This document shows positions 51,784 through 59,980 of a stretch of 64,000 nucleotides of DNA, one piece after another. The DNA lies in contig JAFTYS010000058.1 of the NCBI GenBank assembly GCA_017461285.1, positions 13,813 to 77,812 on the forward strand. The letters run 5' to 3'. The notes below the pieces were generated by a model, which ran no database searches, was not told the DNA's origin, and was given only the letters and a program-made list of their open reading frames with translations. The first letter of the stretch is position 1; each line of letters opens with the position of its first letter. The DNA is from Bacteroidales bacterium (GTDB lineage Bacteria; Bacteroidota; Bacteroidia; Bacteroidales; UBA932). Both the position numbers and the translations under genes were made by a program.

Positions 51784-53184
51784 ATGAAGAAACTTTTCAG
51801 ATGGTGCGTGCCTATGCTGCTGGTGGCAGCTGCCGCAATGACTTTGGTCTACAGGCTGGTGAACCGGCTTCCTGATGCAGGTCTTCCGGATAATCTTCAG
51901 GTATTGGAAATCTTTGAGGAGGGAGGCTGTCTTTCATGCCATTCCGCAGATCCGGAGGTTCCTTTCTACGCAAAGATGCCGGTTGCAGGCAAGATTGTCA
52001 TGAAGGACATCGATTCCGGATACCGTGCCTTCGACATCGAGCCTTTCATGGATGCTCTTGCTGTCGATGGTGAGGTCAGTCCGGTCGATCTGGCAAAGAT
52101 CGAGAAGGTGGTCCTCGACGACCGTATGCCTATGCCGAAGTATTATCTCGTCCACTGGGGAAGTTCCCTTACCGATGCCAAGAGGGCTGTCGTCCTCTCA
52201 TGGATCAGGGACAAAAGGATTTCGATGTATGATGACGGCCTTGCCGGAGACAGGGCTGCGGAGCCTGTACGTCCTATAGATACGGAAGTGGAGTATGATG
52301 AAGCAAAGGCCGCTCTGGGCTTCGCTTTGTTCCATGACACCCGTCTTTCAGTCGACAATACTGTCTCATGCGCAACATGCCATGCTTTGGAGACGGCCGG
52401 AGTGGACAATCATCAGTATTCTCATGGAGTAGACGACCAGCTTGGAGGAGTCAATGCACCGACGGTCTATAATGCTGTGTATAATTTCGTCCAGTTCTGG
52501 GACGGAAGGGCAAAGACTCTGGCTGACCAGGCTGCAGGACCTCCGCTCAACCCGGTGGAGATGGCGTCGACATCGTTTGATGAAATCATCGCCAAGCTGA
52601 AAGCAGACAAGCCGTTTGCAAAGGCGTTCGGCAAGGTATATCCTGACGGACTCACGGAAGCCAATATCACAGACGCTATCGAGGAGTTCGAACGCACTCT
52701 CATAACTCCGAACTCAAGATTCGACAAATGGCTCCGTGGCGACGATTCGGCGATCACAGCCGAAGAGCTTGCCGGTTATGAGCTGTTCAAGAAGTATGAC
52801 TGCGCGACATGCCACGTCGGACCTAATCTGGGAGGACAGTCTTACGAGCTTATGGGACTCCGCAGACATTATTTTGCCGACAGGGGACTGGAGCTTACCA
52901 ACGAGGATAACGGCCGCTACAAGGAGACACAGGTGGAACGTGACCGCCACCGCTTCAAGGTTCCTGGCCTTCGCAATGTCGAGCACACATGGCCATACTA
53001 TCACGACGGAACCCGTCATACTCTTGACGAGGCTGTCCGTGACATGGCTCTGTATCAGAGCGGAGTCGAACTTTCTGAACCGGAAGTGGAGAAGATCGAG
53101 TCATTCCTCAAGACTCTGACCGGCGAGCACAACGGAGTTCAGATAACCAGCAACAACCCGCGTGAACACATTCACGGACATTAG
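51784..53184 (+). CDS. Triheme cytochrome c peroxidase with haem-binding N-domain
   Basis: A 466-aa protein of the MauG/CCP family. An N-terminal anchor helix (PMLLVAAAAMTLVY) is followed by a haem-binding domain with CLSCH (near residue 45). Two peroxidase haem sites follow: CATCH in VDNTVSCATCHALETAG and CATCH in KKYDCATCHVGPNLGG. Three CxxCH motifs suggest a membrane-anchored quinol-type peroxidase like E. coli YhjA, reducing H2O2 in the periplasm. The upstream ResB and CcsA genes would mature it. The in-frame ATG at 51763 overlaps ccsA and was not used. Confidence 0.9.
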   Translation: MKKLFRWCVPMLLVAAAAMTLVYRLVNRLPDAGLPDNLQVLEIFEEGGCLSCHSADPEVPFYAKMPVAGKIVMKDIDSGYRAFDIEPFMDALAVDGEVSPVDLAKIEKVVLDDRMPMPKYYLVHWGSSLTDAKRAVVLSWIRDKRISMYDDGLAGDRAAEPVRPIDTEVEYDEAKAALGFALFHDTRLSVDNTVSCATCHALETAGVDNHQYSHGVDDQLGGVNAPTVYNAVYNFVQFWDGRAKTLADQAAGPPLNPVEMASTSFDEIIAKLKADKPFAKAFGKVYPDGLTEANITDAIEEFERTLITPNSRFDKWLRGDDSAITAEELAGYELFKKYDCATCHVGPNLGGQSYELMGLRRHYFADRGLELTNEDNGRYKETQVERDRHRFKVPGLRNVEHTWPYYHDGTRHTLDEAVRDMALYQSGVELSEPEVEKIESFLKTLTGEHNGVQITSNNPREHIHGH

Positions 53185-53190
53185 GATAAG

Positions 53191-53226
53191 ATGACAAACG
53201 GCAGCCGATCGGCTGCCGTTTGTCAT
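53191..53226. terminator. 36-base perfect palindrome, bidirectional terminator
   Basis: ATGACAAACGGCAGCCGA and its exact reverse complement meet without a spacer between the convergent peroxidase and symporter genes. The right end reaches the symporter stop codon. The flanking T-run is weak. Confidence 0.75.
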
Positions 53227-54389
53227 TATTTCCCTTTTCCGAAGAAACGGTCGATTATCAGGGCGATGGCTCCGTCGCCGGTCACGTTGCAGGCTGTGCC
53301 GAAACTGTCCATGGCGATGTAAAGCGCTATCATCAGAGCCTGCGCTTCCTGGTCGAATCCCAGCATCGACTGCAGCAGTCCGAGCGCAGCCATTATTGCG
53401 CCTCCCGGGACGCCGGGGGCAGCGACCATTGTGATTCCCAGCATGCAGATGAATCCGAAGAACATCCAGAAGTCATACGGCATTCCCTGCATCATCATCA
53501 ATGCCAGGGCACATGCAACGATCTTCAATGTGCTTCCCGACATGTGGATGGTCGAACAAAGAGGGATGACGAAGCCTGCCACATCTTCAGACACGCCGTT
53601 CTTTCTTGACTGTTCCAGAGTGACAGGGATAGTGGCGGCAGATGACTGTGTGCCCAATGCGGTGAAATATGCCGGCATCATCGTCCACAGCAGCTTGAAC
53701 GGATTCTTATGTGTGCATCCTCCTGCTACGACGAACTGAATGATCAGGATGCCGATGTGGATGAGGAATATGATTCCGATTATCTTTATGAAGACTGTCA
53801 GGATGGCAAAGACCTGTCCGACATAAGTCATGTTAAGGAAGATTCCGAAGATGTAGAGGGGGAGAAGCGGTATTATCGCAGTTCTGATGGTCTTGATGAC
53901 AACCTGTTCGAAATCATGAAATGCATCCTTGAGGGTCTTCCTTTCGTTCAAGGCGGCAAGTCCCAGTCCAAGCATGAAGGCCAGGACGAGTGCTGTCATC
54001 ACATTCATCAGCGGCGGAATGGTTACCGTAAAGAATGGAAGAGGTTCAGCGGCGGATTCAATGCTGGCCAGCGCTTCCGGGCTTATCATCGAGGGGAAGA
54101 CGGCTGCTCCCGTCAGGTATGAGCATAGTCCGGCGAAGATGGTCGATCCGTATGCGATAAGGACTGTTGTCAGAAGCATCTTTCCTGCACCGGAACCGAT
54201 GTCTGAAATCGCTGGCGTTACCAGTCCGACGATGATCAGAGGTATTGCAAATCCCAGGAACTGGCTGAAGATTCCGTTGAAAGTGAGGAACAGTCTGACG
54301 ATCCATTCAGGTACGATAAGTCCAAGTCCTATACCTAGTGCAATTGCTATCAGAATCTTGGACAAAAGGCCTATTTTAGGTGCTTTCAT
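53226..54389 (-). CDS. Dicarboxylate/amino-acid:cation symporter (DAACS)
   Basis: A 387-aa inner-membrane transporter of the glutamate/C4-dicarboxylate family with about eight helices and two re-entrant loops. The first hairpin loop contains TALGTQSSAATIPVTL (serine-rich, SSAAT signature), and LCSTIHMSGSTLKIVACALA plays the second-half role. DSFGTACNVTGDGAIALI corresponds to the conserved TM8 motif with the ligand-binding Asn/Asp. The exact substrate is unknown; glutamate, aspartate, serine and fumarate carriers all occur. It has its own intergenic region of 75 bases on the 5' side. Confidence 0.9.
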   Translation of the reverse strand: MKAPKIGLLSKILIAIALGIGLGLIVPEWIVRLFLTFNGIFSQFLGFAIPLIIVGLVTPAISDIGSGAGKMLLTTVLIAYGSTIFAGLCSYLTGAAVFPSMISPEALASIESAAEPLPFFTVTIPPLMNVMTALVLAFMLGLGLAALNERKTLKDAFHDFEQVVIKTIRTAIIPLLPLYIFGIFLNMTYVGQVFAILTVFIKIIGIIFLIHIGILIIQFVVAGGCTHKNPFKLLWTMMPAYFTALGTQSSAATIPVTLEQSRKNGVSEDVAGFVIPLCSTIHMSGSTLKIVACALALMMMQGMPYDFWMFFGFICMLGITMVAAPGVPGGAIMAALGLLQSMLGFDQEAQALMIALYIAMDSFGTACNVTGDGAIALIIDRFFGKGK

Positions 54390-54464
54390 TTGGTTAACAA
54401 AAATGTTATATACAAAAACAAATATGTTTCATTAGTTGTGTTGTAATAAGATATTGGTAAATAC

Positions 54465-54650
54465 TTACCAGAACTTATTTAAATCACGATTATACTCGAA
54501 ACCGGCTTCCGAAAGCTTCTTCACGAGGTCTTCGGGATCAATTTCCATGTCTGAACACAGGTCTTCGAGGCTTGGATAGAAGTCCCGGAGCTTCATGTTG
54601 ACCCAGCTCAGGAGCATCATCGGGTCTTTAGGGTAATCTGTCATTTCCAT
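54465..54650 (-). CDS. DUF4250 small protein
   Basis: A 61-aa acidic protein. YPKDPMMLLSWVNMKLRDFY and the later DPEDLVKKLSEAGFEYNRD are the DUF4250 pattern. The function is unknown. Its start overlaps the end of aat by 10 bases (or 4, if the ATG at 54644 is used), so it is the last gene of the clpS-clpA-aat operon. Confidence 0.88.
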   Translation of the reverse strand: MEMTDYPKDPMMLLSWVNMKLRDFYPSLEDLCSDMEIDPEDLVKKLSEAGFEYNRDLNKFW

Positions 54651-55306
54651 TCAATTTTATTCCGAGGATCTGTCCCTTTCAGGAACTCCTCGTAAGTTAT
54701 GTATCTCGCTCCCATCGACCTCAGGTGCGGTGTTTCAAGCTGGCAGTCGATGAAGGTTCCGCCATGCTTCTGCATATGCCTTGCCAGATGTATGAGCGCT
54801 AGCTTCGATGCGCTGGGAACTACGGAAAACATGCTGTCTCCCAGGAAAGCTCCGCCGCTTGTGAAGCCGTACAGGCCTCCGACGAGGTCGTCGCCTTCCC
54901 ACACTTCGACGCTCTGTGCGTGACCCATCTCGTGGAGTTCCATCCACGTGTCGATCAGTTCGGGTCCGAGCCAGGCATTGTCTTCGTCTATCCTGCCGTC
55001 TATGCATGCGCAACCCGTCAGGACTCCGTCGAATGCTTCTCCTATCGTGCAGCGGTATCTTCCCTTGTTCATCATGTTCCTCATCGAATGGGATACATGT
55101 ATTTCAGAAGGGTATATCACGAACCTCTTGTGAGGGGCCCACCAGCAGATTCTTTCCAGCTTGTAGGCATAATAGGGGAATATGCCCATCGGATATGCCT
55201 TGGCTAGCCTCTGGGGTGTTATGTCGCCTCCGACGGCATAGAATCCGCTTTCGTTGCCGTAGCGCGGATCGGGGAAATCGTCCGTATGTGTCAGGTCGAA
55301 TATCAT
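54641..55306 (-). CDS. aat: Leucyl/phenylalanyl-tRNA-protein transferase
   Basis: A 221-aa enzyme that moves Leu or Phe from charged tRNA onto proteins with N-terminal Lys or Arg, marking them for ClpS-ClpAP degradation. Family motifs are AVGGDITPQRLAKAYPMGIFP, WWAPHKRFVIYP, ELIDTWMELHEMGHAQSVEVW and GGALFG-like GGLYGFTSGGAFLGDSMF. Nothing is missing compared with E. coli Aat (234 aa). It overlaps clpA by four bases (ATGA), directly linking tagging and destruction. Confidence 0.95.
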   Translation of the reverse strand: MIFDLTHTDDFPDPRYGNESGFYAVGGDITPQRLAKAYPMGIFPYYAYKLERICWWAPHKRFVIYPSEIHVSHSMRNMMNKGRYRCTIGEAFDGVLTGCACIDGRIDEDNAWLGPELIDTWMELHEMGHAQSVEVWEGDDLVGGLYGFTSGGAFLGDSMFSVVPSASKLALIHLARHMQKHGGTFIDCQLETPHLRSMGARYITYEEFLKGTDPRNKIEWK

Positions 55307-57459
55307 GACAATGCGTATCCTTCGTCTGTTGCGGTAATGACAGCCCTGAAATTCTCTTTCCTTCCGAACAGTATCTCGCGCATCAGAAGCGGCGTCACAC
55401 GTGCATTCAGCACTCTTTCAAGCTCCCTGGCGCCATATTCCGGCGTGAATCCTTCCTTAAGAAGCTTTTCGAATGCATCTTCGGTGATGTCGAGGATTAT
55501 GTTCTTCGCATCCAGCCTTTCCTGAAGCTTCCTGATCTTGTCTTCCAGAATCATCCGGGCCATTCCCCTGTCCATGTCGTTGAAAACGACCACGGAAGTG
55601 AGTCTGTTGATGAATTCGGGGGCGAACACGTTCTTCACTTCCTTTGCCATGGCCGAGCCTGCATCTGCCTTCCTGTCGAATCCGATGCCTGCCTTGTGGG
55701 CATATCTGGCACCGGCGTTCGATGTCATGATCAGCACGACGTTCCTGAAGTCTGCCTTCCTTCCCTTGTTGTCGGTAATGACGGCATAGTCCATTATCTG
55801 GAGCAGCAGGTTGTAGATGTCTTCATGGGCTTTCTCGATTTCGTCAAGAAGCAGGACGCAGTACGGATTCCTGCGTATGGTGTCGGTCAGGATGCCTCCG
55901 TCGTCATAGCCGACATATCCGGCAGGGGAGCCTATGAGCTTCGCGACCGAATGCTTTTCGGAATATTCGCTCATGTCGAATCTGTGGAGCGGGACATGCA
56001 GCTGCTGGGCGAGCACCTTTGACAGTTCTGTCTTTCCTACTCCTGTAGGGCCTACAAACAGGAAATTTCCGATTGTCTTGCCGCTGTCGAGCAGTCCGGC
56101 CTTTGACATGAGGATCGCCTCTGAAACGGCCTTTATCGCCCCGTTCTGGCCATATATCTTCTGTCCGAGCCTTTCCTCCATGCAGAACAGGTCGTCGCGG
56201 ATCTCCTCGTCGCTTGCCTGCACGTCCGACTTGCATATGTCGGCAAGAGCCAGGTCGATGGTCTTTGTACTTACGGCACCGAGGCCTTTCGCCTGTGCAT
56301 ATGCTCCGGCCTCGTCCATAAGGTCTATCGCCTTGTCCGGAAGACATCTGTCGAGCATGTACCTCTGGCTGCTTCTTACTGCATGGGAAGCAGTGCCGTC
56401 TTCATAGGTGACGCCGTGATGCTCCTCAAGACCGGGACGCAGGCTTTCCAGAATGGCCTCAGTCTCTTCTGCCGCCGGTTCCTCGACATCGATCTGCCTG
56501 AAGAGTCCGAGCACTCCGGAATTATTCGATTCCAGTTTCTTGATATCTTCGGGAGTCGCTGATATAATGAATTTTACATCGCCTGACTTGAAGTATGGAA
56601 TCAGTAGGCTCAAGATGTCCTTCGAACTGTCATCCATCTTTCCTGCCCCTCCAAGAGACCTGAGTTCGTCGATATATACGGTAAGTCCACCTTCGTCAAT
56701 GACTGCATCCATGATTTCCTGTACCCTGCCTTCCAGGTCTCCGCGATATTGTGTTCCACTTAACAATGCATTGACATTCAATTCTATAAGCATATCTTCC
56801 TTAAGTCTTGCTGGAACTTTTCCACTCTCCATCAGATGTGATATGCCTCTGGCAATCGTAGTCTTTCCAACTCCTCTGCCTCCTACAAGCAGAACATTGT
56901 TCTTGCGCTTTCTGCAAAGTATCCTGAGGGCTTTGTCCATCTCTTCCTTTCGTCCGACAATGGCGGGTTCGGGCTTTACCGGAGTAAAGTATTTCGACAG
57001 CCTGTCTTCCGCTGCTCCGCTCTGCGAATCACTTATAGCGATAAGTGAATTAAGGAACTCCGGAACGCTGCAGTCCAATGACTTCTCCATGTAATATCTT
57101 GCATATGAATCTTCCAGGCGGAAGAATGAATATATCACATGATGGAGCTGTACTGTATCGACCATGGCTGATGCAGCGGTCTTTCCTGCGGTCTCGAAAA
57201 GCTCCTGAAGCTGCTCTGAAAAATCTATCTTCAGGTCCAGTCCTTCCGGGACACTGCCAAGGTCGTTCAGATAGTCATACAGCTCGTTTTCAAGTTCCTG
57301 AGAACGTCCGCATTTCGTATAGGCTTCCCAAAAGTCCTTGTCTTTCAGGAAACCTGCAAGAAGGTGTTCCGGCGTAAGGAATTCGTGACGTTTTTCTGTC
57401 GCGATTCCATACGCTTCGACTAATGCTTCGGTAACTTGTTGTGTTTGATTTATAGCCAT
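55303..57459 (-). CDS. clpA: ClpA-type ATPase of the ClpAP protease
   Basis: A 718-aa Hsp100 unfoldase. It has a Clp N-domain (about residues 1-140), then two AAA modules with Walker A VGGRGVGKTTIARG and VGPTGVGKTELSKV. Walker B in the second is VLLLDEIEKAHEDI. AGIGFDRK provides an IGF-type loop that docks on ClpP. The spacer between modules is short and lacks the long coiled coil of ClpB/ClpC, in line with ClpA. The clpS gene ends five bases upstream and aat follows, so this is an N-degron pathway operon. ClpP itself is not in the window. Confidence 0.93.
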   Translation of the reverse strand: MAINQTQQVTEALVEAYGIATEKRHEFLTPEHLLAGFLKDKDFWEAYTKCGRSQELENELYDYLNDLGSVPEGLDLKIDFSEQLQELFETAGKTAASAMVDTVQLHHVIYSFFRLEDSYARYYMEKSLDCSVPEFLNSLIAISDSQSGAAEDRLSKYFTPVKPEPAIVGRKEEMDKALRILCRKRKNNVLLVGGRGVGKTTIARGISHLMESGKVPARLKEDMLIELNVNALLSGTQYRGDLEGRVQEIMDAVIDEGGLTVYIDELRSLGGAGKMDDSSKDILSLLIPYFKSGDVKFIISATPEDIKKLESNNSGVLGLFRQIDVEEPAAEETEAILESLRPGLEEHHGVTYEDGTASHAVRSSQRYMLDRCLPDKAIDLMDEAGAYAQAKGLGAVSTKTIDLALADICKSDVQASDEEIRDDLFCMEERLGQKIYGQNGAIKAVSEAILMSKAGLLDSGKTIGNFLFVGPTGVGKTELSKVLAQQLHVPLHRFDMSEYSEKHSVAKLIGSPAGYVGYDDGGILTDTIRRNPYCVLLLDEIEKAHEDIYNLLLQIMDYAVITDNKGRKADFRNVVLIMTSNAGARYAHKAGIGFDRKADAGSAMAKEVKNVFAPEFINRLTSVVVFNDMDRGMARMILEDKIRKLQERLDAKNIILDITEDAFEKLLKEGFTPEYGARELERVLNARVTPLLMREILFGRKENFRAVITATDEGYALS

Positions 57460-57464
57460 TTATA

Positions 57465-57773
57465 TTATTCTGGTTGAATGTCAAATTTAAGTGGAAAACC
57501 CTCCGAACGGGCCATTCTGGTAGCTTTCGCCACCTTGCTTTTCGCGATATCGAGCGGGTACCTTCCCACAAGAGCCTTCTGGCGTATGTGGGTTTCCTCT
57601 GCAATCTCCTCCGCTTGCTGCTGCGTCTTTCCGAAGACAATCATCATGACCTCGATGACGAATTCAAAAGTCGTGAAATCGTCGTTTAGGATCATGACGC
57701 TGTATCTGCGCGGTTCCTTGGGAGCCGTCCTGACGTCGGACCGGCTTTCCTTCTGCAATTCGGTCTGTTCCAT
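57465..57773 (-). CDS. clpS: ClpS N-recognin adaptor
   Basis: A 102-aa adaptor that delivers proteins with N-terminal Leu, Phe, Trp or Tyr to ClpAP. YSVMILNDDFTTFEFVIEVM contains the NDDxT pocket motif, and EETHIRQKALVGRYPLDIAKSKV carries the His of the binding pocket. The in-frame ATG at 57842 would add about 23 unlike residues, so MEQTELQKE was chosen. It is the first of clpS-clpA-aat-DUF4250. Confidence 0.93.
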   Translation of the reverse strand: MEQTELQKESRSDVRTAPKEPRRYSVMILNDDFTTFEFVIEVMMIVFGKTQQQAEEIAEETHIRQKALVGRYPLDIAKSKVAKATRMARSEGFPLKFDIQPE

Positions 57774-57845
57774 AGTAAATGATGCTTCGCGATATAAATA
57801 CCGACAGCCTGCAAAGATAGTAAAAATCCTGCAGGCTGTCATATT

Positions 57846-58373
57846 CTACTTCCAGGCCCTCATCTTTTTGAGATGCCTGTTCAGATCCCTTTCTTCGCTG
57901 GTCTGTCCTGCGTAGACTTCGAGCAGCTCCTTTGACTCCTTTTCCGTGAGGATGTCATGGCGTCCGTACTTTTCCGCAAGGACTATGAACTCCCTGGTTA
58001 TGCGCAGGAAATCTTCCCTTAACCTGCCGCAGAAGTACATGTAACTGCCGAGGTCTGTGTCCCATATTACCCATGAATCGTCATCGGAAGATATGCAGTA
58101 GAGGGCTGCGAGGCGGAGGAACCTCAATCCGTCTCCGTAATGTCCTGTGCGGAAAAGGAATCCGGCGTTATCCTCGTATGCCTTTACGAACCTCGAAGCC
58201 AGATCCGTGTCCAGAACTCCTGAACGGCGTTCCTCCTGCTGACATCTGCCGATTTCCTTGAAGTACGGTTCCTGCATGTCATGATGCAGGGACGGAATCA
58301 TGCGGATTTCGGGATCATCCTGCCCTTTTACATTTCTTGTCCATGCTACCAGCTGATACTTTTTCTTTTCCAT
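57846..58373 (-). CDS. Uncharacterised protein with structured leader
   Basis: A 175-aa soluble protein without a signal peptide. It shows helical tetratricopeptide-like stretches (DLASRFVKAYEDNAGFLFRTG; LRFLRLAALYCISSDDD) and a basic C-terminal tail (DLNRHLKKMRAWK). The opening KKKYQLVAWTRN is strand-like. I do not recognise a family. MEKKKYQ at 58373 was chosen; the frame is open to 58406. A -7 box at 58534-58541 would give a leader of about 155 bases that contains a predicted three-way-junction RNA. A 72-base gap separates it from clpS, so co-transcription with the N-degron genes is possible. Confidence 0.65.
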   Translation of the reverse strand: MEKKKYQLVAWTRNVKGQDDPEIRMIPSLHHDMQEPYFKEIGRCQQEERRSGVLDTDLASRFVKAYEDNAGFLFRTGHYGDGLRFLRLAALYCISSDDDSWVIWDTDLGSYMYFCGRLREDFLRITREFIVLAEKYGRHDILTEKESKELLEVYAGQTSEERDLNRHLKKMRAWK

Positions 58374-58406
58374 AATAACATTTATGATTAAAGGTTGAAC
58401 AATCAT

Positions 58407-58495
58407 CCGGCGCGGCTGCCCTATGTCAAAGAACTATGTGCTTCCGCACACGACGGGACACAATTATCCCGCATCAGGCTTTGACAGCCGTCCGG
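58407..58495 (-). promoter_or_regulatory. Predicted three-way-junction RNA leader
   Basis: On the minus strand CGGCTG/CAGCCG and TCAAAG/CTTTGA make the basal stem (58413-58418 with 58485-58490; 58426-58431 with 58479-58484). Outer CCGG pairs with CCGG. Two hairpins fill the junction: CGGGA/TCCCG (58454-58458 with 58467-58471) and TGTGC/GCACA (58437-58441 with 58446-58450). The structure sits between a -7 box and the start codon, about 30 bases before the ATG. It may be a riboswitch, a protein-binding leader or a separate small RNA. Confidence 0.55.
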
Positions 58496-58533
58496 TAATG
58501 TTATAATGGAGCTGATTCTATGATTTCTGCCTG

Positions 58534-58541
58534 CAAATATA
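58534..58541 (-). promoter_or_regulatory. -7 box upstream of the structured leader (TATATTTG)
   Basis: A perfect TAnnTTTG on the minus strand. It would start transcription near 58528 and place the whole three-way-junction structure in the 5' leader. Confidence 0.5.
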
Positions 58542-58616
58542 GACAGAATTTCCAATTACATATATTAATAGAGTGTAATTTTTCCGATTTCTATCACAAT
58601 TAACGGATATTTAATC

Positions 58617-58624
58617 TATATTTG
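58617..58624 (+). promoter_or_regulatory. -7 box of the fusion gene (TATATTTG)
   Basis: A perfect TAnnTTTG 25 bases before the ATG at 58649; no good -33 box. Confidence 0.5.
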
Positions 58625-58648
58625 AAGTAAGATTGTTATTTGAATATA

Positions 58649-59611
58649 ATGAAAGAATATAAACTGTTTTGCGGCGGATCATTTTGTTTCGATTATCTCG
58701 ATGCCGATTATGAAACCAATGCAGCGGAAGACTATAGGGCTATGCTGCTTGGCAGTGTTGACGCTTTGCTGAGACCAGAAGAGGAGTCAGGTGTCAGGAT
58801 CAGCGATTTAGTAACCTACATCGGCCCATTCTATTTCGAAACCGAAGCCATGGAAGCGGAGGACATCGTCAGGTGCGAGAAGCATATGATAGAAAAGTGT
58901 ACGGATGCGGTCTTCATATTGGATGATGCTGCATGTCCGGGAACTGTCACGGAACTCATTTATGCAAGTTCCTTGAAGAAAACAGTTCATATCTTTTATG
59001 TTGACTATGGCATGGATGCTGAAACGGAAAGCCGCTTGCATACTCCATGCTGGTATCCGATAGTATTCTCCGGTTTGACCGATAGCGATGTGCATCTGTA
59101 TCCTTGCTCAAGCCTTGCAGAAGCCAAGCAAAAGGTAAAGTCCACCTTTGGCAACTACCCGTACCTGAACGAGCATAACAAACAGGAACATGAGCCGTCG
59201 CATACGGCAGAGCATCTGCTTAATGCGACTATGGTCAGGATGTTCGGATGTCCTCGTTCGAGGAATGCGCATATTGAAAGGAAGAAATCGAAATGTGACT
59301 ATATTCTTGATGCCGAACCGTCTGAAGCCCAAGTCGCTGAAATCGAAGCAAGAGTCAATGCGGCTATCGCTGCGAGCCTGGATGTCATGATCGGGTTCAT
59401 GCCTCGTGAAAAGGCGGCGGAAATCGTGGATCTGAGCAAGTTGCCTGAAGATGCATCGGATATTCTCCGGATAGTCAGGATAGGGGATTATGATGCATGC
59501 GCATGTATCGGAAGCCATGTGTCAAATACATCTGAAATAGGAACATTCAAGATAATAAGCCATTCCTACGCTGATGGAATCTGGCGCTTGAGATGGAAAA
59601 TAATAAAGTAA
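58649..59611 (+). CDS. Nucleoside deoxyribosyltransferase-like / AlaX-like fusion protein
   Basis: A 320-aa soluble protein with two parts. Residues 1 to about 175 (LFCGGSFCFDYLDADY, MIEKCTDAVFILDDAACPGT, VTELIYASSLKKTVHIFYV) resemble the nucleoside 2-deoxyribosyltransferase-like fold. Residues about 185-320 resemble the tRNA-editing (SAD/AlaX) domain: HTAEHLLNATMVRMFG gives an HxxxH zinc pair, and DACACIGSHVSNTSEIGTFK the CxxxH second pair. The frame is continuous. It could edit mischarged tRNA or act on a modified nucleoside; neither is shown. The ATG was chosen over an upstream TTG at 58640. Confidence 0.7.
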   Translation: MKEYKLFCGGSFCFDYLDADYETNAAEDYRAMLLGSVDALLRPEEESGVRISDLVTYIGPFYFETEAMEAEDIVRCEKHMIEKCTDAVFILDDAACPGTVTELIYASSLKKTVHIFYVDYGMDAETESRLHTPCWYPIVFSGLTDSDVHLYPCSSLAEAKQKVKSTFGNYPYLNEHNKQEHEPSHTAEHLLNATMVRMFGCPRSRNAHIERKKSKCDYILDAEPSEAQVAEIEARVNAAIAASLDVMIGFMPREKAAEIVDLSKLPEDASDILRIVRIGDYDACACIGSHVSNTSEIGTFKIISHSYADGIWRLRWKIIK

Positions 59612-59629
59612 ATAACTGATCGATTTACC

Positions 59630-59977
59630 ATGAAGATAGCAGTACCTACAAGAGACGGGCACGTGGACGACCATTTCGGCCATTGTGCATATTATACCAT
59701 TTTTGACGTGATCGATGGTAAGGTTGTAAACGTAAGCAGACTGGCTTCGCCGGAAGGATGCGGATGCAAGAGCGGGATAGCTCCTGTTCTGAAGCAGATG
59801 GGAGTCGCTGTGATGCTGGCGGGCAATATGGGACAAGGTGCGAAGAATGTCCTTGAAGCCCAGCGCATAGAGGTTGTCAGAGGCTGTTCCGGAGATGTGG
59901 AAGAGCTTGTTGAAATGTACCTTGCGGGAAACATCAGGGACAACGGTGAGGCCTGCAGCCACCATGACTGCCATTAG
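59630..59977 (+). CDS. NifB/NifX-family iron-molybdenum cofactor-binding-like protein
   Basis: A 115-aa single-domain protein: MKIAVPTRDGHVDDHFGHCAYYTIFDV at the start (HFGHC motif) and GCKSGIAPVLKQMGVAVMLAGNMGQGA in the middle. This is the dinitrogenase-FeMo-co-binding fold. The C-terminal ACSHHDCH tail with His and Cys residues could bind metal. No nitrogenase genes are present; such stand-alone proteins occur in many anaerobes with unclear roles in iron-sulfur or metal handling. It lies 18 bases after the fusion gene and convergent with dinB (three-base gap). Confidence 0.88.
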   Translation: MKIAVPTRDGHVDDHFGHCAYYTIFDVIDGKVVNVSRLASPEGCGCKSGIAPVLKQMGVAVMLAGNMGQGAKNVLEAQRIEVVRGCSGDVEELVEMYLAGNIRDNGEACSHHDCH

Positions 59978-59980
59978 GCG

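Noticed and set aside
58454..58480. CCTGATGCGGGATAAT-like stretch on the minus strand, recalling part of a TPP riboswitch
   Set aside because: The other essential TPP elements (CTGAGA, GGGTGC) are missing and the helices are arranged differently.
59630..59977. Possible nitrogen-fixation locus
   Set aside because: Only a stand-alone NifX/NifB-like domain is present, common in non-fixing anaerobes; no nifHDK or nifEN.
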